Assembly: GCF_018129995.1 (NCBI RefSeq)
Contig: NZ_JAFCKS010000003.1
Coordinates: 372,001-436,000 of the forward strand
From: Bradyrhizobium sp. SZCCT0153
GTDB lineage: Bacteria; Pseudomonadota; Alphaproteobacteria; Rhizobiales; Xanthobacteraceae
DNA length: 64,000 bases
Direction: 5' to 3'
Position 1 is the stretch's first letter; every line of letters begins with the position of its first letter. Of the stretch, positions 23,711 to 35,072 are shown piece after piece. The position numbers and the translations under genes were made by a program. The notes beneath the pieces are model-generated. The model was not told where the DNA came from. It searched no databases and worked only from the letters and a program-made list of their open reading frames with translations.

Positions 23711-23789
23711 GGAACCCGGAATGGAGGTGGGGGACAGCCCTCAGATATAGACTGGAGCGGCGAAAATCCAGCAATGAAGCCCCTTCTGG

Positions 23790-23832
23790 CCGTCATTCCG
23801 GGGCGGCGCCAACGCGAACCCGGAATCCAGAG
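23790..23832. repeat. Dispersed repeat fragment upstream of miaB
   Basis: CGTCATTCCGGGGCG followed by CGAACCCGGAATCCAGAG is half of an inverted-repeat element of the type common in Bradyrhizobium spacers (ATTCCGGG pairs with CCCGGAAT). The family assignment is from memory and not verified. Confidence 0.55.
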
Positions 23833-23886
23833 GTTTTGAGGCGAGATTGCCGGGGCGGTGCTGCGAAATGGGCCAAATAGCCGAAA

Positions 23887-24567
23887 TCAGCCCGCCAGGG
23901 CGTCCGCCTCGACCCGCCGGACCAACTCCGGCAATTGATGCATGTCGGCGAAAGTCAGGTCGGCACCGGCCCGGCGCAGGGTCTCGGCATGGCCATCCCC
24001 GCAATGTGCGCCGCCGCAGAAGCCGAACACGATCATGCCGGCCGCGCGAGCGCCGGCAATGCCGGCAAGACTGTCCTCGATCACGACGCAGCGCTCGGGC
24101 GCCACACCCATCTCCTTGGCCGCGAACAGAAACAGGTCCGGCGACGGCTTGCCGTTCTTGACCTGCGAGGCCGAAAATATGTTTGGCGCGAGACGCTCAT
24201 AGAGTCCAGTGCTCCCCAAGCTCACCTGCATGCGCTGATGCGAACCGCTCGAGGCGACACAGACGTGCTGGGTCACGACATCGAGCACGTCGTGAATGCC
24301 GCGGATCGCTTCGAGCTCGGCTTCGAATGCGCGGAACAGCTCGTCCTGCAGATCACCGTGATAGGCTTCGGGCAGCTTGCAGCCGAGTTCGGCCTCGATC
24401 TCGAGATTGGCCTGCCGCGTCGAGCGGCCGAGGAAACGTTCGAACACCTGCTCCGATGTGATCGGATAGCCGTGCCTGGTCAGCACGTCCGCATGCGCGC
24501 GACAGGAGATCACCTCGCTGTCCACGAGCACGCCGTCGCAATCGAAGATGATGAGATCTATCGGCAC
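23887..24567 (-). CDS. HAD-superfamily hydrolase (phosphatase/phosphomutase-like)
   Basis: A 226-residue HAD protein with motif I IFDCDGVLVDSE (nucleophile Asp10 and Asp12), motif II CVASSGSHQ, and motifs III/IV from KNGKPSPDLFLFAA to CVVIEDSLAGIAGA. The alpha-helical cap after motif I fits the beta-phosphoglucomutase/phosphoglycolate phosphatase subgroup. Substrate unknown. It starts with GTG and is separated from the upstream fur-type gene by a dispersed palindromic repeat. Confidence 0.9.
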   Translation of the reverse strand: MPIDLIIFDCDGVLVDSEVISCRAHADVLTRHGYPITSEQVFERFLGRSTRQANLEIEAELGCKLPEAYHGDLQDELFRAFEAELEAIRGIHDVLDVVTQHVCVASSGSHQRMQVSLGSTGLYERLAPNIFSASQVKNGKPSPDLFLFAAKEMGVAPERCVVIEDSLAGIAGARAAGMIVFGFCGGAHCGDGHAETLRRAGADLTFADMHQLPELVRRVEADALAG

Positions 24568-24571
24568 TAAG

Positions 24572-24616
24572 GCATGATCCGGAAAAGTGTGAAGCGGTTT
24601 TCCGACAAGATCATGC
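24572..24616. repeat. Dispersed palindromic repeat, copy 2
   Basis: GCATGATC..CGGAAAA..TTTTCCG..GATCATGC, almost identical to 5905-5949 in the pnp-rpsO spacer. It fills nearly the whole gap between the fur-type gene and the HAD gene and can fold into a long hairpin. Confidence 0.85.
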
Positions 24617-24619
24617 CAC

Positions 24620-25075
24620 TTAGGACGTCGGCGTGTCGTCGTCGAGCGGGACGCAATAGAGCTCGAGCCGGTGATCGACCAGCTTGTAGCCGAGCTTGCG
24701 GGCGATCTCCGCCTGCAGCTTCTCGATCTCTTCGGAGGTGAACTCGATCACCGTGCCGTCGCGCAGGTTGATGAGGTGGTCGTGGTGGCTGTCGCGCATC
24801 GTCTCGTAGCGCGCGCGGCCCTCGCGGAAATCATGGCGCTCGATGATGCCGGCATCCTCGAACAGCTTGACGGTGCGATACACCGTCGAGATCGAGATCT
24901 TGTCGTCGACGGCGACACAGCGCCGGTACAGTTCCTCGACATCGGGATGATCGATCGCTTCCGCGAGCACGCGGGCGATGACGCGGCGCTGCTCGGTCAT
25001 GCGCATGCCGGTCGCGGCACAGCGCGCCTCGATGCCGGACGCCTTGGATGCGGAGGAAGGTTTCAGTGCGGTCAT
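24620..25075 (-). CDS. fur: Fur-family metalloregulator (Fur/Mur)
   Basis: Fur-family repressor of 151 aa. The winged-helix part has RMTEQRRVIARVL and SISTVYRTVKLFEDAGIIER; the metal sites HHDHLI and DHRLELY follow. It lacks the CxxC zinc motif of some Fur proteins. In rhizobia this type often acts as Mur, responding to manganese as well as iron, which cannot be decided by sequence. The start at 25075 gives MTALKPSS; an alternative ATG lies 12 codons upstream. Confidence 0.92.
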   Translation of the reverse strand: MTALKPSSASKASGIEARCAATGMRMTEQRRVIARVLAEAIDHPDVEELYRRCVAVDDKISISTVYRTVKLFEDAGIIERHDFREGRARYETMRDSHHDHLINLRDGTVIEFTSEEIEKLQAEIARKLGYKLVDHRLELYCVPLDDDTPTS

Positions 25076-25113
25076 GATCTGTCTGCCTGACGGGGCGCTT
25101 TCTGCCATCAATG

Positions 25114-25599
25114 TTACGACAAGTCACGCCGCATCAGAAGGGCGTTCAATTGTTCCCCGTTCGGCTGGTTATAGTAGCGTTCTCGGCGCCCGACCACCAC
25201 GAATCCGGCGCGGTCGTAGAGGCGCCGTGCCGGCTGGTTGTTTTCCTCGACCTCGAGAAATATTGTGCGCACGCCGTGCCCCGCGAGATGGCCGAGATGG
25301 GTCATCAGCAGCGTGCGGGAGAGGCCGCGGCCGCGATGGGCATGGTCGACCGCGATCGAGAGGATTTCCGCTTCGTCCGCGCCGATCCGCGACACCGCGA
25401 AGCCGACCGTCTTGCGGCCGAGGCGCAACCGGTGCACCAGCGTATTGCGCTCGGTGAGCATGCTCTCGAATTCGCTTTCGCCCCACCCGCGCGCGAAAGA
25501 GGCGCCGTGAAGCTGCGCGAGCCGCGCGGCGTCGCGCGCGGATGCGGGGTCGACGGCGGCCGTGCCGCCGCGCCACCATTCCGACAACCATCTCATCAT
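25114..25599 (-). CDS. rimI: Ribosomal-protein-alanine N-acetyltransferase RimI
   Basis: GNAT acetyltransferase of 161 aa. The acetyl-CoA loop is HRGRGLSRTLL and the core strands are AEILSIAVDH and RTIFLEVEENNQPARRLYDRAGF, followed by RRERYYNQP. This matches RimI, which acetylates the S18 N-terminus in E. coli. The ATG at 25599 overlaps the tsaB stop in the ATGA manner. The tsaB-rimI pairing is widespread. Confidence 0.93.
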   Translation of the reverse strand: MMRWLSEWWRGGTAAVDPASARDAARLAQLHGASFARGWGESEFESMLTERNTLVHRLRLGRKTVGFAVSRIGADEAEILSIAVDHAHRGRGLSRTLLMTHLGHLAGHGVRTIFLEVEENNQPARRLYDRAGFVVVGRRERYYNQPNGEQLNALLMRRDLS

Positions 25600-26291
25600 G
25601 AGGTCGCGGCTCGTGCTGCGAGCGGCGGCTGCGCGACCGGCTTTGCATCGGGCGCGCGCAGATAGAACGGCCGCGCCGGATTGGCCTCGGGATCGGCCGC
25701 GGCGCCAAGCCATGCGACCCAGCCGATGTCGGGCGCGGGCTGCGCATCGACCGCGGCCGGCTGAGGTGCATCCTTTGGCCAGCGCTCGGCGAGGATATTT
25801 GCGGCATTGCCGACCAGGTGAGGCGCGCCGAATTGCGAGGCCGCGATCGCCTCGTCGATGGGGACAACGCCCGGCCGTACCAGTTGGCTGCCGTCGCCGG
25901 CCACGATCTGGAAGTAGACGTGGTCGTGCCGCGCATCGATCGCCGAAATCACCGGTGCCGTTCCGCTCTGCCCGACGACGGTGGCAGCATAGGCGGATAA
26001 CGTCGTCAACCCGACGGCGGGCCGCTTTGCCGCAAGCGCAAGGCCGCGGGCCGCCGAAATGCCGACGCGGAGGCCCGTGAAACTTCCCGGGCCGACGGTG
26101 ACGGCAATGCGGTCGAGCGAGGTGAAGGCCAGATTTGCCGATTGCATGACGCGCGCGATCATCGGCATCAGCGCCTCGGCATGGCCGCGCTTCATGAGAA
26201 GCTGCTCCTGCGCAAGCAGCTGCCCGGCGTCGGTGTCGAGCACGGCGGCCGCACACGCCTCCAGCGCGGTGTCGATGGCAAGGATCAGCAT
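25596..26291 (-). CDS. tsaB: tRNA t6A biosynthesis protein TsaB
   Basis: TsaB (231 aa) is the ASKHA-fold partner of TsaD in making N6-threonylcarbamoyladenosine at position 37 of tRNA. Family sequences include ILAIDTALEACAAAVLD, MPMIARVM and VGPGSFTGLRVGISAARGLAL. The last 60 residues are less conserved. It overlaps rimI by four bases. Confidence 0.95.
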   Translation of the reverse strand: MLILAIDTALEACAAAVLDTDAGQLLAQEQLLMKRGHAEALMPMIARVMQSANLAFTSLDRIAVTVGPGSFTGLRVGISAARGLALAAKRPAVGLTTLSAYAATVVGQSGTAPVISAIDARHDHVYFQIVAGDGSQLVRPGVVPIDEAIAASQFGAPHLVGNAANILAERWPKDAPQPAAVDAQPAPDIGWVAWLGAAADPEANPARPFYLRAPDAKPVAQPPLAARAATS

Positions 26292-26330
26292 GGAACGATC
26301 GTAGCATCATCCGTCAGGGAATGCTCGTCG

Positions 26331-26437
26331 TCATGGCGGGGCTCGTCCCGGCCATCCACGTCTTTGCAGCCCCAGAACGTGGATGCCCGGCGCGTCTAGC
26401 GCGAAGACGGGCTTCGCGCTCGCGGCCGGGCATGACG
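26331..26437. repeat. Dispersed inverted-repeat element
   Basis: GTCATGGCGGGGCTCGTCCC...CCATCCACGT pairs with ACGTGGATG...GGCCGGGCATGAC. The two arms, about 30 bp each, are separated by about 45 bp. This ~105-bp element fills the tsaB-NifU spacer, and similar elements are familiar from Bradyrhizobium genomes. Confidence 0.7.
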
Positions 26438-26461
26438 GTGTGGGGGCATCCGGCCCCTGGG

Positions 26462-27031
26462 TTACATCGGCCGGACTTCGACCACGTCGGGCACGAAGTG
26501 CTTGAGCAGGTTCTGGATGCCGTGCTGGAGCGTCGCGGTCGATGACGGGCAGCCGGCGCATGAACCCTTCATGTTGAGATAGACGATGCCGTCCTTGAAG
26601 CCGCGGAAGGTGATGTCGCCGCCGTCATTGGCGACTGCCGGCCGCACCCGGGTCTCGATCAGGTCCTTGATCATGTCGACCGTTTCTGCGTCGGCCTCGT
26701 CGAAGAACTCGTCCTCGTCGTCAAGATCGGCATCGCTTTGCGCCGCACCGTCGGCGAGCAACGGCGCGCCCGACATGTAGTGCTCCATGATGGCGCCCAG
26801 GATCGCGGGCTTGAGCTGCTGCCATTCACCGTTCGCCTTGGTCACGGTGATGAAGTCCGATCCGTAGAACACGCCGGTGACACCGGGTACCTCGAACAGC
26901 TTTTCGGCGAGCGGCGAGCGAGAGGCCGATTCGCGGCTCGCAAATTCCATCGGACCGCCATCGACGACGACGCGGCCGGGAATGAATTTCAGCGTGGCGG
27001 GATTGGGGGTGGCTTCGGTTTGAATGAACAT
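26462..27031 (-). CDS. NifU-family Fe-S scaffold protein (NfuA-like)
   Basis: A 189-residue iron-sulfur carrier. The N-terminal Nfu_N domain starts MFIQTEATPNPATLKFIPG. An acidic linker at about 103-115 is followed by a C-terminal NifU domain with the cluster-binding pair in GSCAGCPSS. It delivers Fe-S clusters to apo-proteins; it is the general NfuA type, not the nitrogenase NifU. The ATG at 27031 is preferred over a start nine codons upstream. Confidence 0.93.
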   Translation of the reverse strand: MFIQTEATPNPATLKFIPGRVVVDGGPMEFASRESASRSPLAEKLFEVPGVTGVFYGSDFITVTKANGEWQQLKPAILGAIMEHYMSGAPLLADGAAQSDADLDDEDEFFDEADAETVDMIKDLIETRVRPAVANDGGDITFRGFKDGIVYLNMKGSCAGCPSSTATLQHGIQNLLKHFVPDVVEVRPM

Positions 27032-27188
27032 GGTTTTCTCCGGACGTCGCCGGTTCAAGGCCGGCGCGTGAGCTATCCAGTAGCAGATGGCGACGGCGAA
27101 CGCACGGTCAAGGGGGCGGAGGGCATTCGTCCATGATTTTCAGAGGGTTAGGGCGGTGCTTACGCTGCGCGGGAGGGCAGGACGCGGC

Positions 27189-27683
27189 CTACGACAGCGA
27201 ATCCACGCTTCCGTCGCTGAGGGCGCCGGAAATGATCGTCACCGGCACCGGGAACGTCCCCAGCGCGTTCGTCAGCAGCGAGACCAGCGGCCCCGGACCT
27301 TCCGCGCCGGGATTGGCGGCGAGCACGAGCATGGCGATGTCGGGGTCCGCGTCGATCACCGCGAGCAGTTGTTCCATCGCGGCACCCTCGCGGATCACCC
27401 GTTCCGGCGTGATCGCGGCGATGCCATTGGCGCGGCCAGCGGCGCGGTCGAGCGCGGCTTCCGCCGCTTCCTGCGCCTCGGCGCGCATGATGTCGGCGAC
27501 ACCCAGCCATTCCTGGGTCTGCTGTTCGGGCTCGATGATGCGCAGCATCACAACGCCGCCGCCGGCGCGGATCGCCCAGCGGCTGGCATAATAGACCGCA
27601 CGGTCCCATTCGGCGGTGTCGTCGACGATGACGAGGCATTTGGGCTTGTGACCCGGCTCGAAGCAAAGTCGCTGGCTGGTCAT
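27189..27683 (-). CDS. Universal stress protein family
   Basis: A 164-residue UspA-like protein with the Rossmann-like start KCLVIVDDTAEWDRAVYYAS and the LVLAANPGAEGPGPLVSLL segment in place of the usual GSRG-x9-G ATP loop. The loop deviates, so ATP binding is uncertain. The start MTSQRLCFEPG is chosen; an earlier in-frame ATG would add 13 residues rich in His and Cys. It may be transcribed with trpS, about 110 bp upstream. Confidence 0.8.
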   Translation of the reverse strand: MTSQRLCFEPGHKPKCLVIVDDTAEWDRAVYYASRWAIRAGGGVVMLRIIEPEQQTQEWLGVADIMRAEAQEAAEAALDRAAGRANGIAAITPERVIREGAAMEQLLAVIDADPDIAMLVLAANPGAEGPGPLVSLLTNALGTFPVPVTIISGALSDGSVDSLS

Positions 27684-27791
27684 GCATGTCCCGGCGTGTG
27701 CGCAACCGACATGCTGCCACACTCCCCCGCGCTTGGGGAGAGGAGAAGCGGCCGGCGCCGCGGCGCAGGCCGTGTTTCGTAGATGCTGCGA

Positions 27792-28844
27792 TCAGCGCCG
27801 GCGGATGAAGCCGACGATATCCTTCGAGAGGTTCATGGTCTCTTCGGCGATGGTGCGGGCACGGTCGGCGCCATCGTTCAGCATCGCGTCGATATGGCCG
27901 GGATCGGCGACGAGGCGCTTCATCTCGCCGGCGATCGGCGAGAGTTTCGTGACGCACAAATCCACCAGCGCGTTCTTGAAGCTGGAGAACTGGCCACCGC
28001 CGAAATCGCGGAGCACGTCGGCCTTGGAACGGTCGGAGAGCGCGGCGAAGATGCCGACGAGATTGTCGGCCTCGGGGCGCGCTTCCAGGCCCTTCTCCTC
28101 GGTCGGCAGCGGCTCCGGATCGGTCTTCGCCTTGCGCACCTTCTGCGCGATGGTGTCGGCGTCGTCGGTCAGATTGATGCGCGAATTGTCGGACGCGTCC
28201 GACTTCGACATCTTCTTGGTGCCGTCGCGCAGGCTCATCACGCGGGTCGCCGGTCCCGTGATCAGCGGCTCCGGCAGCGGGAAGAACAGTCCGTCATTGG
28301 CGCCGTGGCTGCGGATCGAATCGCCGAAATCATTGTTGAACTTCTGAGCGATGTCGCGCGAGAGCTCGAGATGCTGCTTCTGGTCCTCGCCGACCGGAAC
28401 GTGGGTGGCGCGGTAGAGCAGGATGTCGGCGGCCATCAGCACGGGATAGTCGAACAGCCCGACGGACGCATTCTCGCGGTCCTTGCCGGCCTTCTCCTTG
28501 AACTGGGTCATGCGGCCGAGCCAGCCCATGCGCGCAACGCAGTTGAAGATCCAGGCGAGCTCGGCATGGCCCGAGACCTGGCTCTGGTTGAATACGATGT
28601 GCTTGCTCGGATCGATGCCGCTCGCGATGAACGCCGCTGTCACCTCGCGGGTGTTACGCGCAAGTTCGACCGGCCCGCCCCACACGTCCACGCCCTGCGT
28701 GATCGCGTGCATGTCGACGACGCAGTAGATGCAGTTGTGGGTTTCCTGCATTTTCACGAAGTTGACGATCGCACCGAGGTAATTGCCGAGGTGCAGATTG
28801 CCCGTCGGCTGGACGCCCGAAAAAACCCGTTCAACGAATGCCAT
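27792..28844 (-). CDS. trpS: Tryptophanyl-tRNA synthetase
   Basis: TrpRS (350 aa), a class I aminoacyl-tRNA synthetase. The HIGH-like motif is [12 protein letters not shown] and the KMSKS loop is [14 protein letters not shown]. It charges tRNA-Trp. The start at 28844 gives [15 protein letters not shown], as in relatives; the ORF stays open 19 codons further upstream. The murJ stop lies about 73 bp upstream and the genes run in the same direction. Confidence 0.97.
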   Translation of the reverse strand: MAFVERVFSGVQPTGNLHLGNYLGAIVNFVKMQETHNCIYCVVDMHAITQGVDVWGGPVELARNTREVTAAFIASGIDPSKHIVFNQSQVSGHAELAWIFNCVARMGWLGRMTQFKEKAGKDRENASVGLFDYPVLMAADILLYRATHVPVGEDQKQHLELSRDIAQKFNNDFGDSIRSHGANDGLFFPLPEPLITGPATRVMSLRDGTKKMSKSDASDNSRINLTDDADTIAQKVRKAKTDPEPLPTEEKGLEARPEADNLVGIFAALSDRSKADVLRDFGGGQFSSFKNALVDLCVTKLSPIAGEMKRLVADPGHIDAMLNDGADRARTIAEETMNLSKDIVGFIRRR

Positions 28845-28917
28845 GGCAGCTTTCCTGCGAGATACGGGGCGTCGTTTCCAACAGCGGCGCTGCCCCGTCA
28901 AGGGTATTTCTGTGAGC

Positions 28918-30468
28918 TCAGGCGCCCGGATCGGGTCGGACGGGGCGCTTCAGGGCACCGGCCGCCTCGCGCCACGACGCGACGCCGAGGATTTGCAGGA
29001 GCACGCCATAGACGGAGATTCCGGCGGCGATCTGCAAGCCCAGCGCAATGAAGCGGATCAGCCCGTGGGCCTCCGAAGGCACGAGGCCCGCGCTCAGCCA
29101 CAGCAGGGCGCCCATGGCGAAAGCGGCGAGCACGATCCGCGGCAGCCGCTTTCGCGCGGCAGCGTCGACCGAGAAGCCGAATTCGCCGGTGCCTTTTCGG
29201 AGCAGGGAGAATGCGCTGCTCCAGGCCCCGGCCGCGATGCTGGCCGCGATTCCGCTTGCGCCAAAGTAGTGGCCGAGCAGCACGGCGAGGACGACCGCGA
29301 CCGCAAAACCCTTGGCCGTTGCGAGCAGCGGCGTCATCGTGTCGCTGCGGGCGTAGAAGGCCGGCGAGAGCGCCTTGATCAGCACATGCGCCGGCAGGCC
29401 CAGCGCCAGCCACATCAGCGCGCGTGCGGTCGCGGTGCTGTCGTTGGCACCGAAGGCGCCATGTTCGAACAGCAGCCGTACGATCGGCTCGGCCAGCACG
29501 ATCAGGCCGAGCGTCGCGGGCAGCGCCAGCCCGGTCGCGAGTTCGAGCGCGCGCGATTCCGCTTGCCCGACGGCATCACGGTCGCCGCTAGCCACCGCGC
29601 GCGTCAGCTCCGGCACCAGCACCGTGCCCATGGCGACGCCGACGATGCCGAGCGGCAGCTCGATCAGGCGGTTGGCGAAATACAGCCACGACACGGCGGA
29701 GGGCGTGGCCGAGGCGATGATTGCACCTGCGATCATCAGCCATTGCGGCCCCGAGCTTGCGATCATGCCTGGGATCGCCTTGGCGAAGAAGCCGCGCATC
29801 TGCTCGTCGAAGCTCACGCGCAGCGGCGCGGCGAGGCGGGCGCTTCGCTGCGACAGCAGCATCAACAATTGCAGCAGGCCGGCGACGCCGACGGCGGCCG
29901 CCAGCATCCACGCGGCGAAGGTCGCATCGGTGTGCCACAGCATGAGTGTCGCGATCGCGGCGATCAGCGCGACGTTGAACAGCAGCGGCGAGAACGCAGT
30001 GAGTGCAAAGCGCCCCTGTGCGTTGAGCAGCCCCATCAGCACCGTGACGGGTCCCGCGAAGGCGAGGTAAGGCAGCATCAGCCGCGCGTTCTGAACGGCG
30101 AGGTCGAGCGTGCCGCTGCCGAGGAATCCCGGCGCGATGATGGTGATGATCAATGGCATCGACAGTGCAACGGCGATCGAGATCCCGATCAGGGCCGCGC
30201 TGACGGTGGCAAGCATGCGTCCCGCAAACGCGGCCGCAGCCACTTCGCCGTCGCGGTCTCTGACCCGCAGCCAGGCCGGGATCAGCGCGGCATTCAGCGC
30301 TCCCTCGCTGAGCAGGCGCCGTACCACATTCACGAGCTGAAACGCCGCCAGAAACGCATCCGCCACGGCGCCGGTGCCGAGCAGCGCCGCGATCAGGGAA
30401 TCGCGTGCGAAGCCCAGCAGCCGCGAGGCCAGCGTCCCCGTCGAGACGGTCAGGAAGGAGCGGATCAT
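28918..30468 (-). CDS. murJ: Lipid II flippase MurJ
   Basis: MurJ/MviN of 516 aa with about 14 hydrophobic segments throughout. Family sequences include [21 protein letters not shown] near the N-terminus and [14 protein letters not shown]. It flips lipid II across the inner membrane for peptidoglycan synthesis. It is divergent from the PfkB kinase with 125 bp between starts. Confidence 0.96.
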   Translation of the reverse strand: MIRSFLTVSTGTLASRLLGFARDSLIAALLGTGAVADAFLAAFQLVNVVRRLLSEGALNAALIPAWLRVRDRDGEVAAAAFAGRMLATVSAALIGISIAVALSMPLIITIIAPGFLGSGTLDLAVQNARLMLPYLAFAGPVTVLMGLLNAQGRFALTAFSPLLFNVALIAAIATLMLWHTDATFAAWMLAAAVGVAGLLQLLMLLSQRSARLAAPLRVSFDEQMRGFFAKAIPGMIASSGPQWLMIAGAIIASATPSAVSWLYFANRLIELPLGIVGVAMGTVLVPELTRAVASGDRDAVGQAESRALELATGLALPATLGLIVLAEPIVRLLFEHGAFGANDSTATARALMWLALGLPAHVLIKALSPAFYARSDTMTPLLATAKGFAVAVVLAVLLGHYFGASGIAASIAAGAWSSAFSLLRKGTGEFGFSVDAAARKRLPRIVLAAFAMGALLWLSAGLVPSEAHGLIRFIALGLQIAAGISVYGVLLQILGVASWREAAGALKRPVRPDPGA

Positions 30469-30593
30469 CGGAACTGCATAATACCGTTGCTTGCCCGCAC
30501 AGGTCCGGTCGTGATAGGCCGCGAGCTACATTTTCAGGCAGACAGGAAGCTGATTTTCCGCCGGTCTGCAATCGGGCAACGGGATCAAAGTGA

Positions 30594-31595
30594 ATGGCTG
30601 ACGTGAAATATGACGTTCTCGGCATCGGCAACGCGCTGTTCGACGTGCTGGTCAGGACCGATGAAGCCTTTCTGGCCAAGCACGGCATGACCAAGGGCAG
30701 CATGTCCCTGATCGACGAGGCGCGGGCCGTCGCCATCTACCAGGACATGGGCCCGGCGACGGAAGTTTCGGGCGGCTCGGCCGCCAACACCATCGTCGGC
30801 ATCGGCAGCCTCGGCGCACGCGCCGCCTATGTCGGCAAGGTCAAGGACGACCAGATCGGCAAGCTCTACGTCCACGATATCCGCGCCGCCGGCGTCGCCT
30901 TCAACACGCCCGCCGCGAAGGACGGCCCCGCCACCGGCTGCTCCTACATCCTGGTGACGGGCGACGGCGAGCGCACCATGAATACCTATCTCGGCGCGGC
31001 ACAGGATTTGTCGCCCGCCGATATCGACCCGGCCGAGGTCGCCGCGGCCGGCATCGTCTATCTCGAGGGTTATCTGTGGGACCCCAAGAACGCCAAGGAC
31101 GCCTTCGTCAAGGCCGCCAAGATCGCCCATGACGCCAAGCGCAAGGTGGCGCTGACGCTGTCGGATTCGTTCTGCGTCGATCGCTATCGTGACGAGTTTC
31201 TATCGTTGATGCGCAACGGCACCGTCGACATCGTGTTCTCAAACGAATCCGAGCTGCACTCGCTCTACATGACCTCGGATTTCGACACCGCGCTCAAGCA
31301 GCTGCGCAACGACGTCAATCTCGGCGTCGTCACTCGCAGCGAGAAGGGCTGCATGGTGGTGTCAGTGGAAGACGCCGTTGCCGCGCCCGCCTCGCCGATC
31401 AAGCAGCTGGTCGACACCACCGGCGCCGGCGACCTCTTCGCCGCCGGCTTCCTGTATGGTCTGGCGCGCAACCTGCCGTACAAGCAGTGCGGCGAGCTCG
31501 GCGCGCTCGCGGCCGCCGAAGTGATCCAGCACATCGGCGCGCGCCCGCAGGTGTCGCTGAAGGAATTGGCCCAGCAGCGCGGGCTGACGGCGTAA
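30594..31595 (+). CDS. PfkB-family sugar/adenosine kinase
   Basis: A 333-residue PfkB carbohydrate kinase. The N-terminal segment is GGSAANTIVGIGSLG and the C-terminal signature is DTTGAGDLFAAGFLYGL with the catalytic Asp. Overall it resembles bacterial adenosine kinases, but the phosphoryl acceptor (adenosine, inosine or a sugar) cannot be fixed. Its upstream region is shared with murJ. Confidence 0.88.
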   Translation: MADVKYDVLGIGNALFDVLVRTDEAFLAKHGMTKGSMSLIDEARAVAIYQDMGPATEVSGGSAANTIVGIGSLGARAAYVGKVKDDQIGKLYVHDIRAAGVAFNTPAAKDGPATGCSYILVTGDGERTMNTYLGAAQDLSPADIDPAEVAAAGIVYLEGYLWDPKNAKDAFVKAAKIAHDAKRKVALTLSDSFCVDRYRDEFLSLMRNGTVDIVFSNESELHSLYMTSDFDTALKQLRNDVNLGVVTRSEKGCMVVSVEDAVAAPASPIKQLVDTTGAGDLFAAGFLYGLARNLPYKQCGELGALAAAEVIQHIGARPQVSLKELAQQRGLTA

Positions 31596-31616
31596 CGCTC
31601 GTCTCTCTCTCTCTCC

Positions 31617-31701
31617 CGTCATCGCGAGGAGCGCAACGACGAAGCAATTCAGACTGCCGCCGCGGTAAGATTCTGGATTGCTTCGCTGCGCTGGCAATGA
31701 C
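31617..31701. repeat. Dispersed inverted-repeat element between convergent genes
   Basis: CGTCATCGCGAGGAGCGCAACGACGAAGCAATTCAGA...TCTGGATTGCTTCG..GCTGGCAATGAC: an imperfect inverted repeat (GAAGCAATTCAGA with TCTGGATTGCTTC). It fills the gap between the PfkB kinase and the acyl-CoA ligase and could act as a bidirectional terminator. It is preceded by a CT-rich run. Confidence 0.7.
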
Positions 31702-31716
31702 TACGGGGTTGGCAAG

Positions 31717-33423
<1,707 letters not shown>

Positions 33424-33530
33424 GTTCGTCTCCTCAGATTGTCGCCTCGTGCCCGAAGCCGACGGCGTTCGGGCACGAGGCTATCCGTTGCAGGGAAGGC
33501 GCGCGACGCCGCGCGCCTCATACTAAGGAG

Positions 33531-34724
33531 TTAGGCCGCCTTTTGCCCGCTGCCGGCATCGAGGCCGGCATAGACCCCGCGCTCGAAGCCCGCGAACGCT
33601 TCCAGGCACTTCGCGTCGGCGAACGGCAACAGCTGCATCAGGATCACGCCTGTGACGTCGCGCGCCGGATCGATCCAGTAATAGGTGTTGGCGAGGCCCG
33701 CCCAGGCGAGGCTGCCGGCGCTGCGGCCTTCCGCCGTCTTGGCGGTGTTGATCATGAAGCTGAGGCCCCACTTCTTCACCTGCTCCGGATAGAGGTCGAC
33801 GTCGTTGGTGTACATCGGCGCCGCCGTGGTCAGCTTGCCCATGGCGAGATCGCCGATGTGGTTCTGCCCCATGGTCGCGACGGTCTCGGCCTTCAGTACC
33901 TGATTGCCGTTGCCGCGGCCCTTGTTCAAGATCATCTGGGTGAACTTGATGTAGTCGGCCGCGGTCGAATAGAGGCCGCCGCCACCCATGTGGAATTCCG
34001 GCTCCTGCTCGAGCTCGAACGGGATCGACGCGAGCTGGCCGTCCTCGCCGCGTGCATGCATGCCGACCAGGCGCTTGCGCATGTTGTCGGTGATCTTGAA
34101 AGCGGTGTCGCCCATGCCGAGCGGCGCGAACAGATTGTCGCGCAGATAGGCATCGAGGCGCTTGCCGCTGACGGCTTCCACGGCCTTGCCGACGAAATCG
34201 ATATTGGTGCCGTATTCCCAGCGCGTGCCGGGATCGGTCATGATCGGCGTCTTCAGCGCCGCGTTCTGGCAGGTGGTGATGGCGGGGATGCCGGCCTTGT
34301 CCAGATAGACCGCAAGGTCGCCGTTCCACATGTTGTAGCAGAAGCCGGCGGTGTGGGTCATCAACTGGCGCAGCGTGATCGGCCCTTTGGCCGGCCGCAG
34401 CTTCGCCTCGCCGCGGGCGTCGAATCCTTCGAGCACTTGCGGCTTGGCGAGATCGGGCAGCAGCTCGCCGATCGGCGCATCCAGCGACAGCTTGCCTTGC
34501 TCGACCAGCTGCATCGCGCCCGCCGTCGTCACCGCCTTCGTCATCGAGGCGATCCAGAACACGCTATCCGCCGTCATCGCATCGGGCTTCGACAAATCGC
34601 GTTTGCCGAACGCACCCTGGTACAGCACGTCGCTACCGCTGGCGGCGATCGCGACGACGCCGGGAATCTCCTTGGCCTCGCTCTTCTGGCGCAGAATCTC
34701 GTCGATCTGTGCTTGGCTTTGCAT
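33531..34724 (-). CDS. Serine hydrolase, beta-lactamase class C fold
   Basis: A 397-residue protein of the serine beta-lactamase-like/esterase EstB family. The active-site SxxK is in FWIASMTKAVTTAG and the YxN-like position is RWEYGTNIDF. No signal peptide is seen, so it is probably cytoplasmic and more likely an esterase than a beta-lactamase. The start at 34724 has a GGAGGAAACG ribosome site. A second, exported member of the same superfamily lies at 45787-47214. The 348-bp spacer upstream (to 35072) holds an ATGTTTC/GAAACAT inverted repeat at 34941-34972 and no clear gene. Confidence 0.88.
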   Translation of the reverse strand: MQSQAQIDEILRQKSEAKEIPGVVAIAASGSDVLYQGAFGKRDLSKPDAMTADSVFWIASMTKAVTTAGAMQLVEQGKLSLDAPIGELLPDLAKPQVLEGFDARGEAKLRPAKGPITLRQLMTHTAGFCYNMWNGDLAVYLDKAGIPAITTCQNAALKTPIMTDPGTRWEYGTNIDFVGKAVEAVSGKRLDAYLRDNLFAPLGMGDTAFKITDNMRKRLVGMHARGEDGQLASIPFELEQEPEFHMGGGGLYSTAADYIKFTQMILNKGRGNGNQVLKAETVATMGQNHIGDLAMGKLTTAAPMYTNDVDLYPEQVKKWGLSFMINTAKTAEGRSAGSLAWAGLANTYYWIDPARDVTGVILMQLLPFADAKCLEAFAGFERGVYAGLDAGSGQKAA

Positions 34725-34940
34725 ACGCGTTTCCTCCGGTTTGTTTATTGTTGGAAGCGATCGATTGTCCTCCCGCGTGCTTCGCGCGGCAAGCGCATCC
34801 ACGTACCTTCGCCGGTCGCGATGTCGTGACTTGACGCTTCGTCACTCACGCAGGACGAGAAAGGGCTGAACTGCAACACTCCGTCACAATCTGCGGTGGA
34901 TGGCCGCAACGAGCCGTGACCTCGGATGGGCCCGGGCGAT

Positions 34941-34972
34941 ATGTTTCGAAAGTTTTCGAGCACTTGAAACAT
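34941..34972. other. Inverted repeat in divergent spacer
   Basis: ATGTTTC and GAAACAT arms separated by 18 bp, about 100 bp upstream of the small gene at 35073. It could be an operator. There is no good evidence for a bound protein. Confidence 0.3.
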
Positions 34973-35072
34973 TTTGTGCGTTGCGGCGTTCAGCACCCGG
35001 CCCAATCGACGGCCGAGATTCAGATTTGATGCAAATTTGGCGGCCTTCGACCGGCCGCGAGGGGGACCTCAG

